A DNA stretch of 64,000 nucleotides from Yamagishiella unicocca (taxonomy: Eukaryota > Chlorophyta > Chlorophyceae > Chlamydomonadales > Volvocaceae): positions 186,001-250,000 of the forward strand of contig BDSL01000032.1 in NCBI GenBank assembly GCA_003116995.1, written 5' to 3'. Shown here piece by piece: positions 24,401 through 32,955 of the stretch. Below the pieces are notes generated by a model. That model saw only the letters and a list, made by a program, of their open reading frames with translations, ran no database searches and was not told where the DNA came from. Both the position numbers and the translations under genes were made by a program. Numbering within the stretch: position 1 is the first letter of the stretch; every line of letters starts with the position of its first letter.

Positions 24401-27400
24401 AGTAGAAGAGACCTGCGGGGGTCGGGGGGCCATGGAGGAGGAGGATAAGGGGGGGGAAGAGGGCAGGCGCTGTGTATGCCGGGTTCCTCGGGGCCCCCCT
24501 CCATCACCCCCAACAACCCCTTCACCCACCAGCCCCACAGCCACCACCCCCCTTCGCCCACCAGCCCCACAGCCACCCCCCCCCTTCACCCACCAGCCCC
24601 ACAGCCACCCCCCCCTTCACCCACCAGCCCCACAGCCACCCCCCCCTTCACCCACCAGCCCACAGCCACCCCCCCCTTCACCCACCAGCCCCACAGCCAC
24701 CCCCCCCCTTCACCCACCAGCCCCACAGCCACCCCCCCCTTCACCCACCAGCCCCACAGCCACCCCCCCCTTCACCCACCAGCCCCACAGCCACCCCCCC
24801 CTTCACCCACCAGCCCCACAGCCACCCCCCCCTTCACCCACCAGCCCCACAGCCACCCCCCCTTCACCCACCAGCCCACAGCCACCCCCTTCACCCACCA
24901 GCCCCACAGCCACCCCCCCCTTCACCCACCAGCCCCACAGCCACCCCCCCTTCACCCACCAGCCCCACAGCCACCCCCCCCTTCACCCACCAGCCCCACA
25001 GCCACCCCCCCCTTCTGGCTCCAGCATGCGCCCACAACTATGCGTCCGAAGACAACGCGCCAGCTATTATATCTATGTCGTGTAACCGGTCTTTATGCCC
25101 CCCCCTCGGCCTCCCCCCCCTGGCGTAAAACGATTTTTATAAACCCATCCGCAGTCATGCACACACATACCCCCCCCCATACACACAAAGTCATATCCCC
25201 GCCCAGCCGCGCTCCCCCTCCCAGCACGGGTCTTTTTGCCACCCCTCCAGACACGACACCCCCCCCACCCGTGCGTGCGTTGACTCGTAGGAAGGCCGCC
25301 ACATCGTCGTAGTTGGGCAGGGTGGCGGAGAGCCCCACGATGCGGATCATGCTCTGGCTGGCCTCAACCTGGGGCGGAGATGAGGTGTGGGCGGGTGGGG
25401 GTTTAGGGTTTAGGGCTCTCATCTCCCGGGGCCGGCCAAACGGCCTCCAGGGAAGGGGCGGGCATCATCTGGTCTGCGCTTACCGCGTCCGTCGCTTCAA
25501 GTAACGGCAGGTGGCACTTCCTCCTGGGATCCGGTGATGGCGGAGGCCAGCTGCCACGGCCCCACTCACCCTCCTGCCCCCCCCCACCCCCCCCACCCCG
25601 CCCCTTCTCCCCCGCCCCTCCTCCCCGCCCCTCCTCCCCGCCCCCTCCTCTCCCCCCCGCCCCCTCCTCCCCCGCCCCCTCCCCCCCGCCCCCTCCCCCC
25701 CCGCCCCCTCCCCCCCCGCCCCCTCCCCCCCGCCCCCTCCCCCCCCGCCCCCTCCTCCCTCCCCGCCCCTTCCCACCTGCCGCAGCGTCCTGGCGATGAG
25801 CGCCTCAATGACCGGCCCTCTGTCGTCATTCAGCAGGTGCACCTCGTCGATGATCAGCAACTTCACCAGCGAGGCCACGGACACGTCGCCGCCCTGAGGG
25901 TGTGTGTGTGTGTGTGTGTATGTGTGTATATTTGTGAGTGGATAGGAGGCCCAAGTGGCAGGAGGGACAGGAGGCCCAGGTGGCAGGAGGGACAGGAGGC
26001 CCAGGTGGCAGGAGGGACAGGAGGCCCAGGCGGCAGGAGGGACAGGAGGCCCAGGTGGCAGGAGGGACAGGAGGCCCAGGTGGCAGGAGGGACAGGAGGC
26101 CCAGGTGGCAGGAGGGACAGGAGGCCCAGGCGGCAGGAGAGACCCCGCCCATTACCTTGCGTGTTATGACATCCCACTTCTCCGGCGTTGTCACGATCAT
26201 CTGGGTCTCCGCCAGCTCCCGCTTGGTGAGCTGCATGTCGCCAGTGAGCTCGCGCACCACCAGGCCTGGAGGAGAGTGGCATAAGAACCGAAAGGGGGGG
26301 TGAGAGGAAACACACATTGGGAGGTGACGGGAGAATAGACGCGGAGGGGGGGATACAAGTAAAGAACCGGTAACCGGTAACCGGAGGGGGTTAAGGGAGG
26401 GGGGGGGCCAGGACAGGCGCAACAGGCCCACCCCTGGGCGAACCAGTCAATTCCAGGCAGCCGTGCGCACCTGTGGCGGTGCGGGCGTCTGCCTGCGAAG
26501 ACAGCCCGGCCCCGTGTGTTTTTCGTACACGGGTTTTCCTTGCAGCCCCCAGGCCCCCGCGCCTGTGCCTGCTCCCACATCCACACCCCGGCCCCCGGCC
26601 CCGCTCCTGCCGCCCCCCCCCCCGCCTCGCCCCGCCGCCCCGCCACCCACCCAGCGGCTCCAGCCTCTTTGCGAAGTTGGACGTCACCTCCGCCGCCAGC
26701 GCCTTCATGGGCGCCACATACACGATCTTGAAGTCCGCCTTCTGGATGACTCCATGCCGCATGTTGGCGCCCACCTCCCGCAGCACCGCGATCATAGCGA
26801 TGTTGGTCTTCCCGGCGCCTGGAGGCGCGGGCCGGGGGGGGGAGGGGGGCGTGAAAACCGTTGACGCGAAAAACACAGGGGCCGGCGGGCCGGGGGGGGG
26901 AAGGTGCAGTTTGGGAGCGGGAGGTGTACGACACTTGCCAACCTCGACCGCCGCATCGCGGCTCCAAGCTCATGTTCACCAGCCACCCGTTTTTGTGCAG
27001 AACGGGTGGCTGGTGAACATGAGCTTGGAGCTGCGATGCGGCGGTCGAGGTTGGCAAGTTGCCTAAGCAAGCTAAGCGTAAAAATAGCATGTGCGCGGGT
27101 GCCTAATCAAGCTCACCTGCCAGCCCTCCCCCCCAACGCCTCCAGGCCACCGCACCGCACGTGCCGACTCCCACGACCCACGCAGCACATGCCGGCACCC
27201 GCGACCCCCCCGCCCCCGCGGACAGCCTCACGCAACGCGGCCTCCTCTGTGGACCCCATCGCACCCTTTTGATGCCATGAGTACGACACTTGTACGACAC
27301 TCAAAGCAGCCCCCACCGGCCGTGAACACCTCCCCCCCCGCCCCACCTGTCGGCGCGCACACAAGGATGTTTTCGTTGGAGTCGTATGCTGTCTTGAAGA

Positions 27401-30400
27401 TGCGGCTCTGGATGCGGTTAAGCGTCTTGTAGCCTTGGAAGGCCAGCTGCAAGGGGAGGGGGGAGGGGCGGGTTTGCGCCGGTTCGAGCCAGGCTAAGGT
27501 TTGCGGCCCTGCTTGTGGAGCTGCAGGGGGGGATGGAACGATGGAGCAGCAAGTACAGGCGTCGGAGGGGCGGCGACTCGAGTGAGCCCACACCTCTCAC
27601 TCAAAGCCCACTTGGTCCCTGGGCCTCGCTGCTCCCCCTCCCCCTCCCGAACCCAAACCCAACCATCACACCCACCCACACACCCACCCACACACACGCG
27701 CACCACCCCCACCACCCTACCTGAGCCCATTCCTCCATGTCAGCTACCTTGACCAGCTCGTCCGGCCCAGGTGGGGGCGCACGCGGAGCAGCAGGCACCA
27801 ACACCTCCTCGTACCCCTTGTACGTCCTGGGGGGCGGGAAGAGGAGAAAAAGGAGGAGCACCGGGTTTGTGGGGGGGTAGTGCGCGGGCGGCTGAGCAGC
27901 GAGTTGGCCAGAGAAGAGGGCGTGCCCGAATGGATGGCCCTAAAACCCTAAAAACCCTAAACCCGACAATGTACCCCTTGCCCGACTCCAAACCCCCGGT
28001 TCCTCCCCCCCACCACCTCCCCACTCACTTGCGCACAGTGCCCTTGGGCAGTGCCCCCCTCGCCTGACCCCCGGCGCGCCCCTCGCCGCTCCCGATCTTC
28101 AGTTCGACCCCGTTGGCCAGCATGATGGTGTTGGCGGCGGCGGCGGGCGGGGACTCGATGTCCATGAGCGCCTGGTAGCCAGCCTGGGCGGGGAATGGAG
28201 GATGGCAGGTGGGGGGGGGGTTTCAGGGTTTTAGGGGTTTGGGGTTTGGGTTTTGGCGGGTCAGATTCACCGGGACATAATGGGTTTGTGTGTAAGACGG
28301 GCAGGAGTAGACGCGGCCAACAACTAACAACCAACAACCTCCCTCACGCCCTCCCCCAGGGCCCCTAATCGCCCCCGCCCCCCTCTCCCCCCCCCGCCCC
28401 TCCTCACCTGCATCAGCCACTCCACCTCAACCTCCGCATCCGTCTTCTTGGAGCCCTGGCGGTCCAGGGGGGGGGGTGCAGGGAAAGGTGATGCGGGGTT
28501 ACAGAAGCGTACCGGCTTACTCGGCCCAAGGCGGTGGGTGGGTGGCGTGAAAACCGTTGACAGGGGGGGTGGGGGGTGGCGTGAAAACCGTTGACACGGG
28601 GGGTGGGGGGTGGGGGCCGCGGAGCGGGGGAGGGCGCACCCGGCAGCGGAGCGGCGGCGGTGGCCAGCAGCGCCTAAGGGGCTCGGGTCCGGTTCAGACC
28701 ACCGTAAAAGAGGCTTTCAAGTTCACCCGGTTACACCGTTAAGATCTCAGCTGACAGTGGTACCCCCCTCGGCCCCTCCCCTCCCCTCCCCTCCCCCGCC
28801 GCCTCCCCCCTGTCGTACCTTTTTGGCGTCCTTGCGATGCAGCTTGGCCAGCAGCTTCTGGCTGGTGCTGGTGACGGTGACGCTGGGGCCGTACATCGGC
28901 ATGGCGGCGCCGCCGCCGGGACCGACCCCTGGGCCGCCGCCGCCCATCACCGCCGGCCCGCCGTACAGCTCCTTATAACGGTTGATGGTTGCGCTTAGCA
29001 CCCGCGTGAGGCACTTCCTTCGGCATCAGGCGGGTGGCCGGGGGAGGAGCCACCGGGAAACGAGGAGGGGGGAAGCGCAGGGGGGGCGGGTTTTGAGGGG
29101 GGGGCGACGGGCGCTGGTTCATGAAACGCGAGTGGTGCGCCCTCGCTCACTCACTCTCCCCACTCACTCTCCCCACTCACTCTCCCCACTCATTCTCCCC
29201 ACCCACTCTCCCCACTCACTCTCCCCACTCACTCTCCCCACTCACTCCCCCCACTCACTCTCCGCACCCGCTCTCCGCCGCCCCACCTGTTCTCCATCAG
29301 CTCGTGCAGCCCGTCGAACGCCGCGTCCCCCAGCAGGTCGTACAGCTGCGCCGCCACCTCGTCGCCGCTGGCGCCGCTGAGCAGCACCGTGGCGACCGCG
29401 GTGGCGGTGGAGGCGGCCTCGTCGCCCACAGTACCCACCATACGTTCGCACCAGCGGTACAGCCACACCACACCCACCTGCGAAGACGGCGACGCGGGGG
29501 GCGGGGTACAAGTAAAGAACCGGTAACTCGACTGGGCGACGCGGGGGGGGGATGTTGAGGGGGCTGGAAAGGGGCCCCGGCTGGGTGTGTCCTAGCCGCT
29601 GCTGGGACTTGGGGGCGGAGCAAGGATAGTATGTGAGGGCTCCGAAACCGTACGGAACGCCGCCACACGTCGCTGCGCGCCGCCACCCACATCGCGCAGC
29701 TTCTTGCGGTCAAGCGTCTCGTCATCGTCGCCATCATCGTCGTACATGGTGTACGGCATCGCGTCGCCGTCGCCGTCCTCGCCGCCGCCGCCGCCGGTCG
29801 CCGCCGCCAGCATCTGCCGCAGCTCCTCCGGCGACGGCTCGCTCGAGTACGACGCGTACGGCAGCCCCCCGGCGCCGCCACCGCCGCCGCCGCCGCCGGC
29901 CTTTCCGCAGATGAGGTCCATAGCCTGATCCGCCCCCAGTGCCGCGTCCGAGAAGTGGAACTCCAGGTCGGCGCCGAACTCCTCCCGCTGCAGCGGCGCA
30001 GCACCCTTGCCGCCGGCCGCCGCCGCCGCCGCCGCCGCTCCCGCGCCCCCTCGCTTGTCCCGCCACCCCTTGAGTGCCGCCACCGCCCCCCACAGCGCCG
30101 GCAGCGCGGCGTCGCGTACCACGGGCCCCAGCACGCCGACCAGCGCGTCCCTGCGGGCCCAGCACGGCACGGCACGCTCAGCACGGCACGCTCAGCACGG
30201 CACGCGCAGCACGGGCAGCATACGCCGTGTCGCGAGAGACCCCAGTGAGTGGCGCAGCCGCCGACGTCGCCAGTTATCATGGCGCCTGCAGGCCACGTGC
30301 CTCGAACAAGGGTCGCTGTCCGCCGTGGGAGGCCCCCGGTCCCCCACCCCCCCGCAGGCCTCCATTCCCGCAGGCCTCCAGCCCAGGTGCCCCCGCTTCC

Positions 30401-32411
30401 CCAACCGACGACCCCCTCTCCGCAGCCTCTCCCCCTCCTCCGCCCCACCCCGCCCCCACTCGCCCCCGCACCCCGCCCCTGCCTGTGCGGCTTGAGCGCC
30501 TGCTGCATGCTCCGGCCCCTGGTCGTGTCGGGGGCTATCATGCCGCCCCACGCCCGCCACACCACGCCGCACAGCTCCCGCAGGTCGCCGCTGCTGTGCT
30601 CCCCGTCCACACAGCCAGCAACGGCCTGAAGAGGCGGAGGAGGCGGCGGAAGCGCAGCAAGAGGGGTGGGGGTGGGGTGGGGAGAGGAGCGGAGGGAGGG
30701 AGGGAGTGGGGGAGGGGGGGTCTCGGAGCGGCGTGAGGGAGGGGGGTGAGGGGGGAGGGGAGGGGAGGTGGTTTCGGAGCGGCGGAGAGGGAGGAGGCCT
30801 GTTTGGGTGCCGGGTGGGAGGGGCCCGGACAGGTGTGCCGGGTGTTTGGATGCTCGGCTGCCACCGGAGGAGCTCCACTCGATCCAACCCAGCCCAGCGC
30901 AGCCCACCATGCCACACCGCAACTCCTGCCAACACGTGCACACGCGAACGGCCGCAGCATCCATCCCAAGCGGGAATACTCGCTAGATATTCAAATACCC
31001 GTTAGGGGTAGGATACCCGTGAGGGGTAGGTCACTACCCGTCAGCGGTCTGTATCACATAATGTATATGATTGGTGTCACTTCCTCAGCTCGCGTCCCGG
31101 GCGGACACTGGACACGCACCCGGAGGAACCTGTCGTAGTCGTCACGAGCGGCCTTGGGCGCTGCGGGAGCAGGAGGAGAGGCGGGGGGAGTGGTGGGGTG
31201 GGGTGCGGGCGCAGGAGGAGAGATGGGCGGTGTGGTGTGGGGCTGGTTGCCCGGTGCCCGCTCCCTGCAGTGTGGCCCCTCATTGCCACACTGGCTTCCT
31301 ACTCCCAGCGGGGCGGGGCGGGGCTGACTAGCTGCGATGAGCGCGGCACGGCGCTCTGCCGGTGATACCGGCAAAAAGGGCCCGTCCGTAGGGGGAGGGA
31401 GCCGTAAGGGGAGCCGTACCCTGGCCCTGTACCTGGGGCACCTGTGCACGAGACTGACAGTGTCGCGCGGAGGAGGTGGAGGGGGAGGGGGGCCCCAACC
31501 GCACAGCCGATTGCGAGGTGCTGCTGGAGGCGCCCTAGCCACCCCCCGCCCTAGCCACCCCCCGCCCTAGCCACCTCCTCGCCCTAGCCACCCCCCGCCA
31601 CCACCTCCTCGCCGCCGCCGCTCACCCTTCTCCCAGCTCCCAAACAGCTCCGCCAGCAGCGCGCTCTCCGCCGCCTCGCCGCTGCGCCCGCCTCCCGCCG
31701 CCGCCGCCTTGCCGCTGCCCCAGCCGGCGCCGCCAGCCGCTCCGGGCGAGCCGCCGCCAGCGGCGGCGCCCCCCTCGCCGGCGCCCCCTTTGCGCCTCTT
31801 CTCCTCCAACGCGGACCCACGGGTCACCGTGAGGGCATCCACGTCCAGCCGGTGGTACGGCGGGGCGGCGTCACCTGCCTGGTCCGCCACTAGGGAGCGG
31901 AGGAGCGTGGTCAGGCGGGGGACCTGATGGGAGGCCGCGGGGGGGAAGGGAAGGGGCTTAGGGTTTGGCCAGGTGCAATACTCCTAAGAGGGCTCCTCAG
32001 AGGGCTCCTCAGATGATATTCATGGGTCGGTGATGGGGGAGAGAGTATGTGGCCGCCAGGTTAGGCGATGGTTGGAGAGCTGGTGGTGAGGAAAACAAGT
32101 AAAGTGGCGGGTGGGGGCGGGAGTATAAGATAATCCGCGAATCCACGGCCGGGGGCGGGAGGTGAACTGGGTTGGGCGGCGCGGGAGGACGGGCTAGGAA
32201 ATGGTGGTTGGGCGTCTGACCGCAGAGCTACGAAGGATGGGGACGGGATGGGGTGCCGCCGACAGGTGGCGCGAAGAGGGGTGTAAGGCAAAAAAAATTG
32301 GCAAGGCCAGGGCGGCAGCGGCGCCGACGGTGCGGTGTTGATGCCGCCGATGCCGCTCTCTGTGCGCACCTGGCCATCCTCCGAGACAGTGAGCGCGCGG
32401 CCCTTGCCCAT
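9446..32411 (-). CDS. ASCC3: ASCC3/Slh1-type Ski2-like helicase (DExH14-like), 43 exons
   Basis: Exons: 32411-32370, 31923-31626, 31160-31120, 30625-30483, 30150-29649, 29477-29287, 28993-28819, 28455-28408, 28183-28029, 27826-27721, 27446-27347, 26818-26651, 26265-26156, 25893-25777, 25368-25269, 24412-24294, 23715-23537, 23271-23085, 22886-22790, 22484-22368, 21918-21778, 21466-21234, 20624-20511, 20252-20143, 19808-19661, 19281-19206, 18802-18603, 18193-18001, 17713-17549, 17159-16995, 16698-16586, 16063-15911, 15461-15303, 14758-14671, 14342-14158, 13892-13761, 13334-13200, 13011-12806, 12392-12239, 11980-11834, 11523-11356, 10965-10471, 10249-9446. The sum is 7479 bases, 2492 residues, in frame. 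The start ATG at 32411 has a CCACCATGG context. Cassette 1: APTGAGKT about 596, DEVH about 709, GLSATLPN. Cassette 2: APTGSGKT about 1453, DEIH about 1558, GLSTALANA. Each cassette is followed by a Sec63 unit. The family unwinds nucleic acid in the ASC-1/RQT complex, splitting stalled ribosomes. It resembles ASCC3 rather than BRR2 (PRLTxxLRS start, APRFPK and [12 protein letters not shown] end). A tail of about 190 residues is Gly/Ala-rich. Confidence 0.94.
10272..10310 (-). repeat. Dispersed repeat family E copy
   Basis: Contains ACCCGTGGGTCAGCGCTTCG followed by AAGTAAAACCG in the last ASCC3 intron. It is the inverse of the copies at 11776-11818 and 34505-34543. Confidence 0.65.
11776..11818 (+). 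repeat. Dispersed repeat family E copy
   Basis: Core TTTCAGCGCCGACCCACGGG, preceded by CGGTTTTAC, inside an ASCC3 intron. Further copies are at 20028-20072, 34505-34543, 63742-63785 and 63846-63893. Confidence 0.75.
12463..12528 (-). repeat. Dispersed repeat family B copy
   Basis: Contains GGTTACATGACATAGGAAAC and ends in GGCGAATAGTTTC, in an ASCC3 intron. It is close to the reverse complement of 36144-36213 in the CofD-like gene. Confidence 0.8.
13626..13684 (+). repeat. Dispersed repeat family C copy
   Basis: Contains TATGCACCCGCTACAATTCC followed by CATGTCGAGTTACCG. Related copies lie at 20984-21030, 21132-21212 and 23412-23472 (same strand) and at 23763-23808 and 29506-29538 (opposite strand), all inside ASCC3 introns. 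Confidence 0.75.
14405..14455 (-). repeat. Dispersed repeat family D copy
   Basis: Contains TTTCGAGGAAGACCCGTGGA followed by TGCCAGAAAACACCGTTT, in an ASCC3 intron. Confidence 0.75.
14931..15252. repeat. 9-bp GCTGTTGTT microsatellite in an ASCC3 intron
   Basis: About 35 tandem units (AACAACAGC on the transcribed strand), with a few CATTTGTTG variants near 15155-15180, between exons 33 and 34. It would read as polyglutamine in one minus frame, but not in the frame of either flanking exon. Confidence 0.95.
16064..16168. repeat. [12 protein letters not shown] purine array
   Basis: An imperfect repeat of G-runs separated by single A bases directly beside ASCC3 exon 32. On the transcribed strand it is a C/T tract. 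Confidence 0.8.
16455..16530 (+). repeat. Dispersed repeat family D, long copy
   Basis: Starts with GCATGCATCTCAAAACGTCT, passes CTAAACGGTTTT, and ends with CACGGGTCTTCCTCGAAACC. The reverse complement matches 54757-54815 and 62573-62632 nearly end to end, which defines a unit of about 65-75 bases. Confidence 0.85.
18468..18527. repeat. 19-bp tandem repeat, three copies
   Basis: Unit GCGCCAATACCCCCGGGGA, in the ASCC3 intron between exons 27 and 28. Confidence 0.85.
19903..19968 (-). repeat. Dispersed repeat family A copy
   Basis: Contains ATATAATAGCTGGCGCATTG followed by CCTTTGGCGCATGGT. It is diverged from the copies at 8095-8172 and 25017-25097. Confidence 0.7.
21931..22085. repeat. 10-bp GCGAGTGGGG tandem array
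   Basis: About 15 units with GCGAATGGGG and AGAAGTGGGG variants at the right end, starting 12 bases from the 5' end of ASCC3 exon 21. Confidence 0.9.
24519..25014. repeat. 30-bp C-rich minisatellite, about 17 copies
   Basis: The unit contains CTTCACCCACCAGCCCCACA plus a C-run of variable length. It fills most of the ASCC3 intron between exons 15 and 16. Units differ mainly in the length of the C tract and in an occasional lost C. Confidence 0.92.
25017..25097 (+). repeat. Dispersed repeat family A, full copy
   Basis: Runs from CTCCAGCATGCGCCCACAAC through GCGCCAGCTATTATATC to TAACCGGTCTTTATGCC. It directly abuts the 24519-25014 minisatellite. Confidence 0.8.
25944..26141. repeat. 25-bp minisatellite, eight copies
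   Basis: Unit AGGCCCAGGTGGCAGGAGGG plus ACAGG, ending about 15 bases before ASCC3 exon 13. Units differ by single T/C changes. Confidence 0.93.
26933..27059 (-). repeat. 59-bp near-perfect inverted repeat (hairpin) in an ASCC3 intron
   Basis: Arms 26933-26991 and 27001-27059 pair over 59 bases with a single mismatch around a 9-base loop. It lies in the intron between exons 11 and 12 and would fold in the nascent transcript. It could be a MITE or a hairpin precursor for small RNAs. Confidence 0.9.
29143..29270. repeat. 13-bp ACTCACTCTCCCC tandem array
   Basis: About nine units just downstream of the exon 6 donor of ASCC3. The pyrimidine strand is the plus strand, so the transcript carries the G/A strand. 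Confidence 0.88.
32128..32154 (-). repeat. Dispersed repeat family F copy (partial)
   Basis: ATAATCCGCGAATCCACGGC in ASCC3 intron 1. Relatives are at 37126-37164, 40460-40480 and 55246-55290. Confidence 0.65.
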
Positions 32412-32955
32412 GGTGGCTGGGCCGCGCGCCAAGCGCTCCGCCTCCGCGCCTCAGGCCGGGTGGGCGCAGCTGCCGGCTGGCCTTCCGAGGATAGACTGCC
32501 CGCAAAGGTCAGAGGTGGTTACGCTATCAATGGATGTCTAGATCTGTCCTGGATGGCCTCGCAGAATACGGTGTGAGCTTAACGAGAGTTCGGTACGCCA
32601 CGATCCTCACGGCCGACAGCCCTGAGACACCCCGTGTGCTATGGGCAAGGAGATAAGCGATGGTATGCAGTATAGTACTGTCACCAGCAATGCACGGTCG
32701 GACGGCAATCCATGGCAAGGACTCGCCCATTTGCCATTTGCAATCCACGGCAGCGAATGGAATAAACCACGTCACTCCCGTTTACAGAAATCATTGCAGG
32801 CTGTGATTTTTGGTAACTCTTTAAGTCCATCTTGCTTGAATTATTTAGCTGATCTGGGACTACTCGGTCGCAAACCCTATGTTCGCATCAATTAATGAAA
32901 ACCTGTTTCCGCCGTAGGAAAGCAGGAGTCTAACAGCAGCGTTTTACCCCTTGAT
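32412..32955. promoter_or_regulatory. Divergent upstream region of ASCC3 and the CofD-like gene
   Basis: A head-to-head gap of 544 bases (715 if the CofD-like gene starts at 33127). It is clearly AT-richer between 32570 and 32950 than the genes around it. No consensus TATA box could be assigned to either start, so the promoter role is inferred from layout alone. Confidence 0.5.

Noticed and set aside
24519..25014. Possible CRISPR-like array
   Set aside because: The units are head-to-tail tandem copies without unique spacers, and the genome is eukaryotic. It is a minisatellite.
25944..26141. Second possible CRISPR-like array
   Set aside because: It is a continuous 25-bp tandem repeat without spacers, inside an intron.
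29297..30964. Single-exon 555-codon minus frame
   Set aside because: It crosses several proven exons and introns of ASCC3. Only the part at 30483-30625 is in the true frame.
9446..32411. BRR2 (spliceosomal helicase) as identity of the large gene
   Set aside because: BRR2 shares the layout, but the N-terminus, the [17 protein letters not shown] segment, the RFPK-KEEGW junction and the DQQYDI end fit ASCC3, and BRR2-specific N-terminal features are absent.
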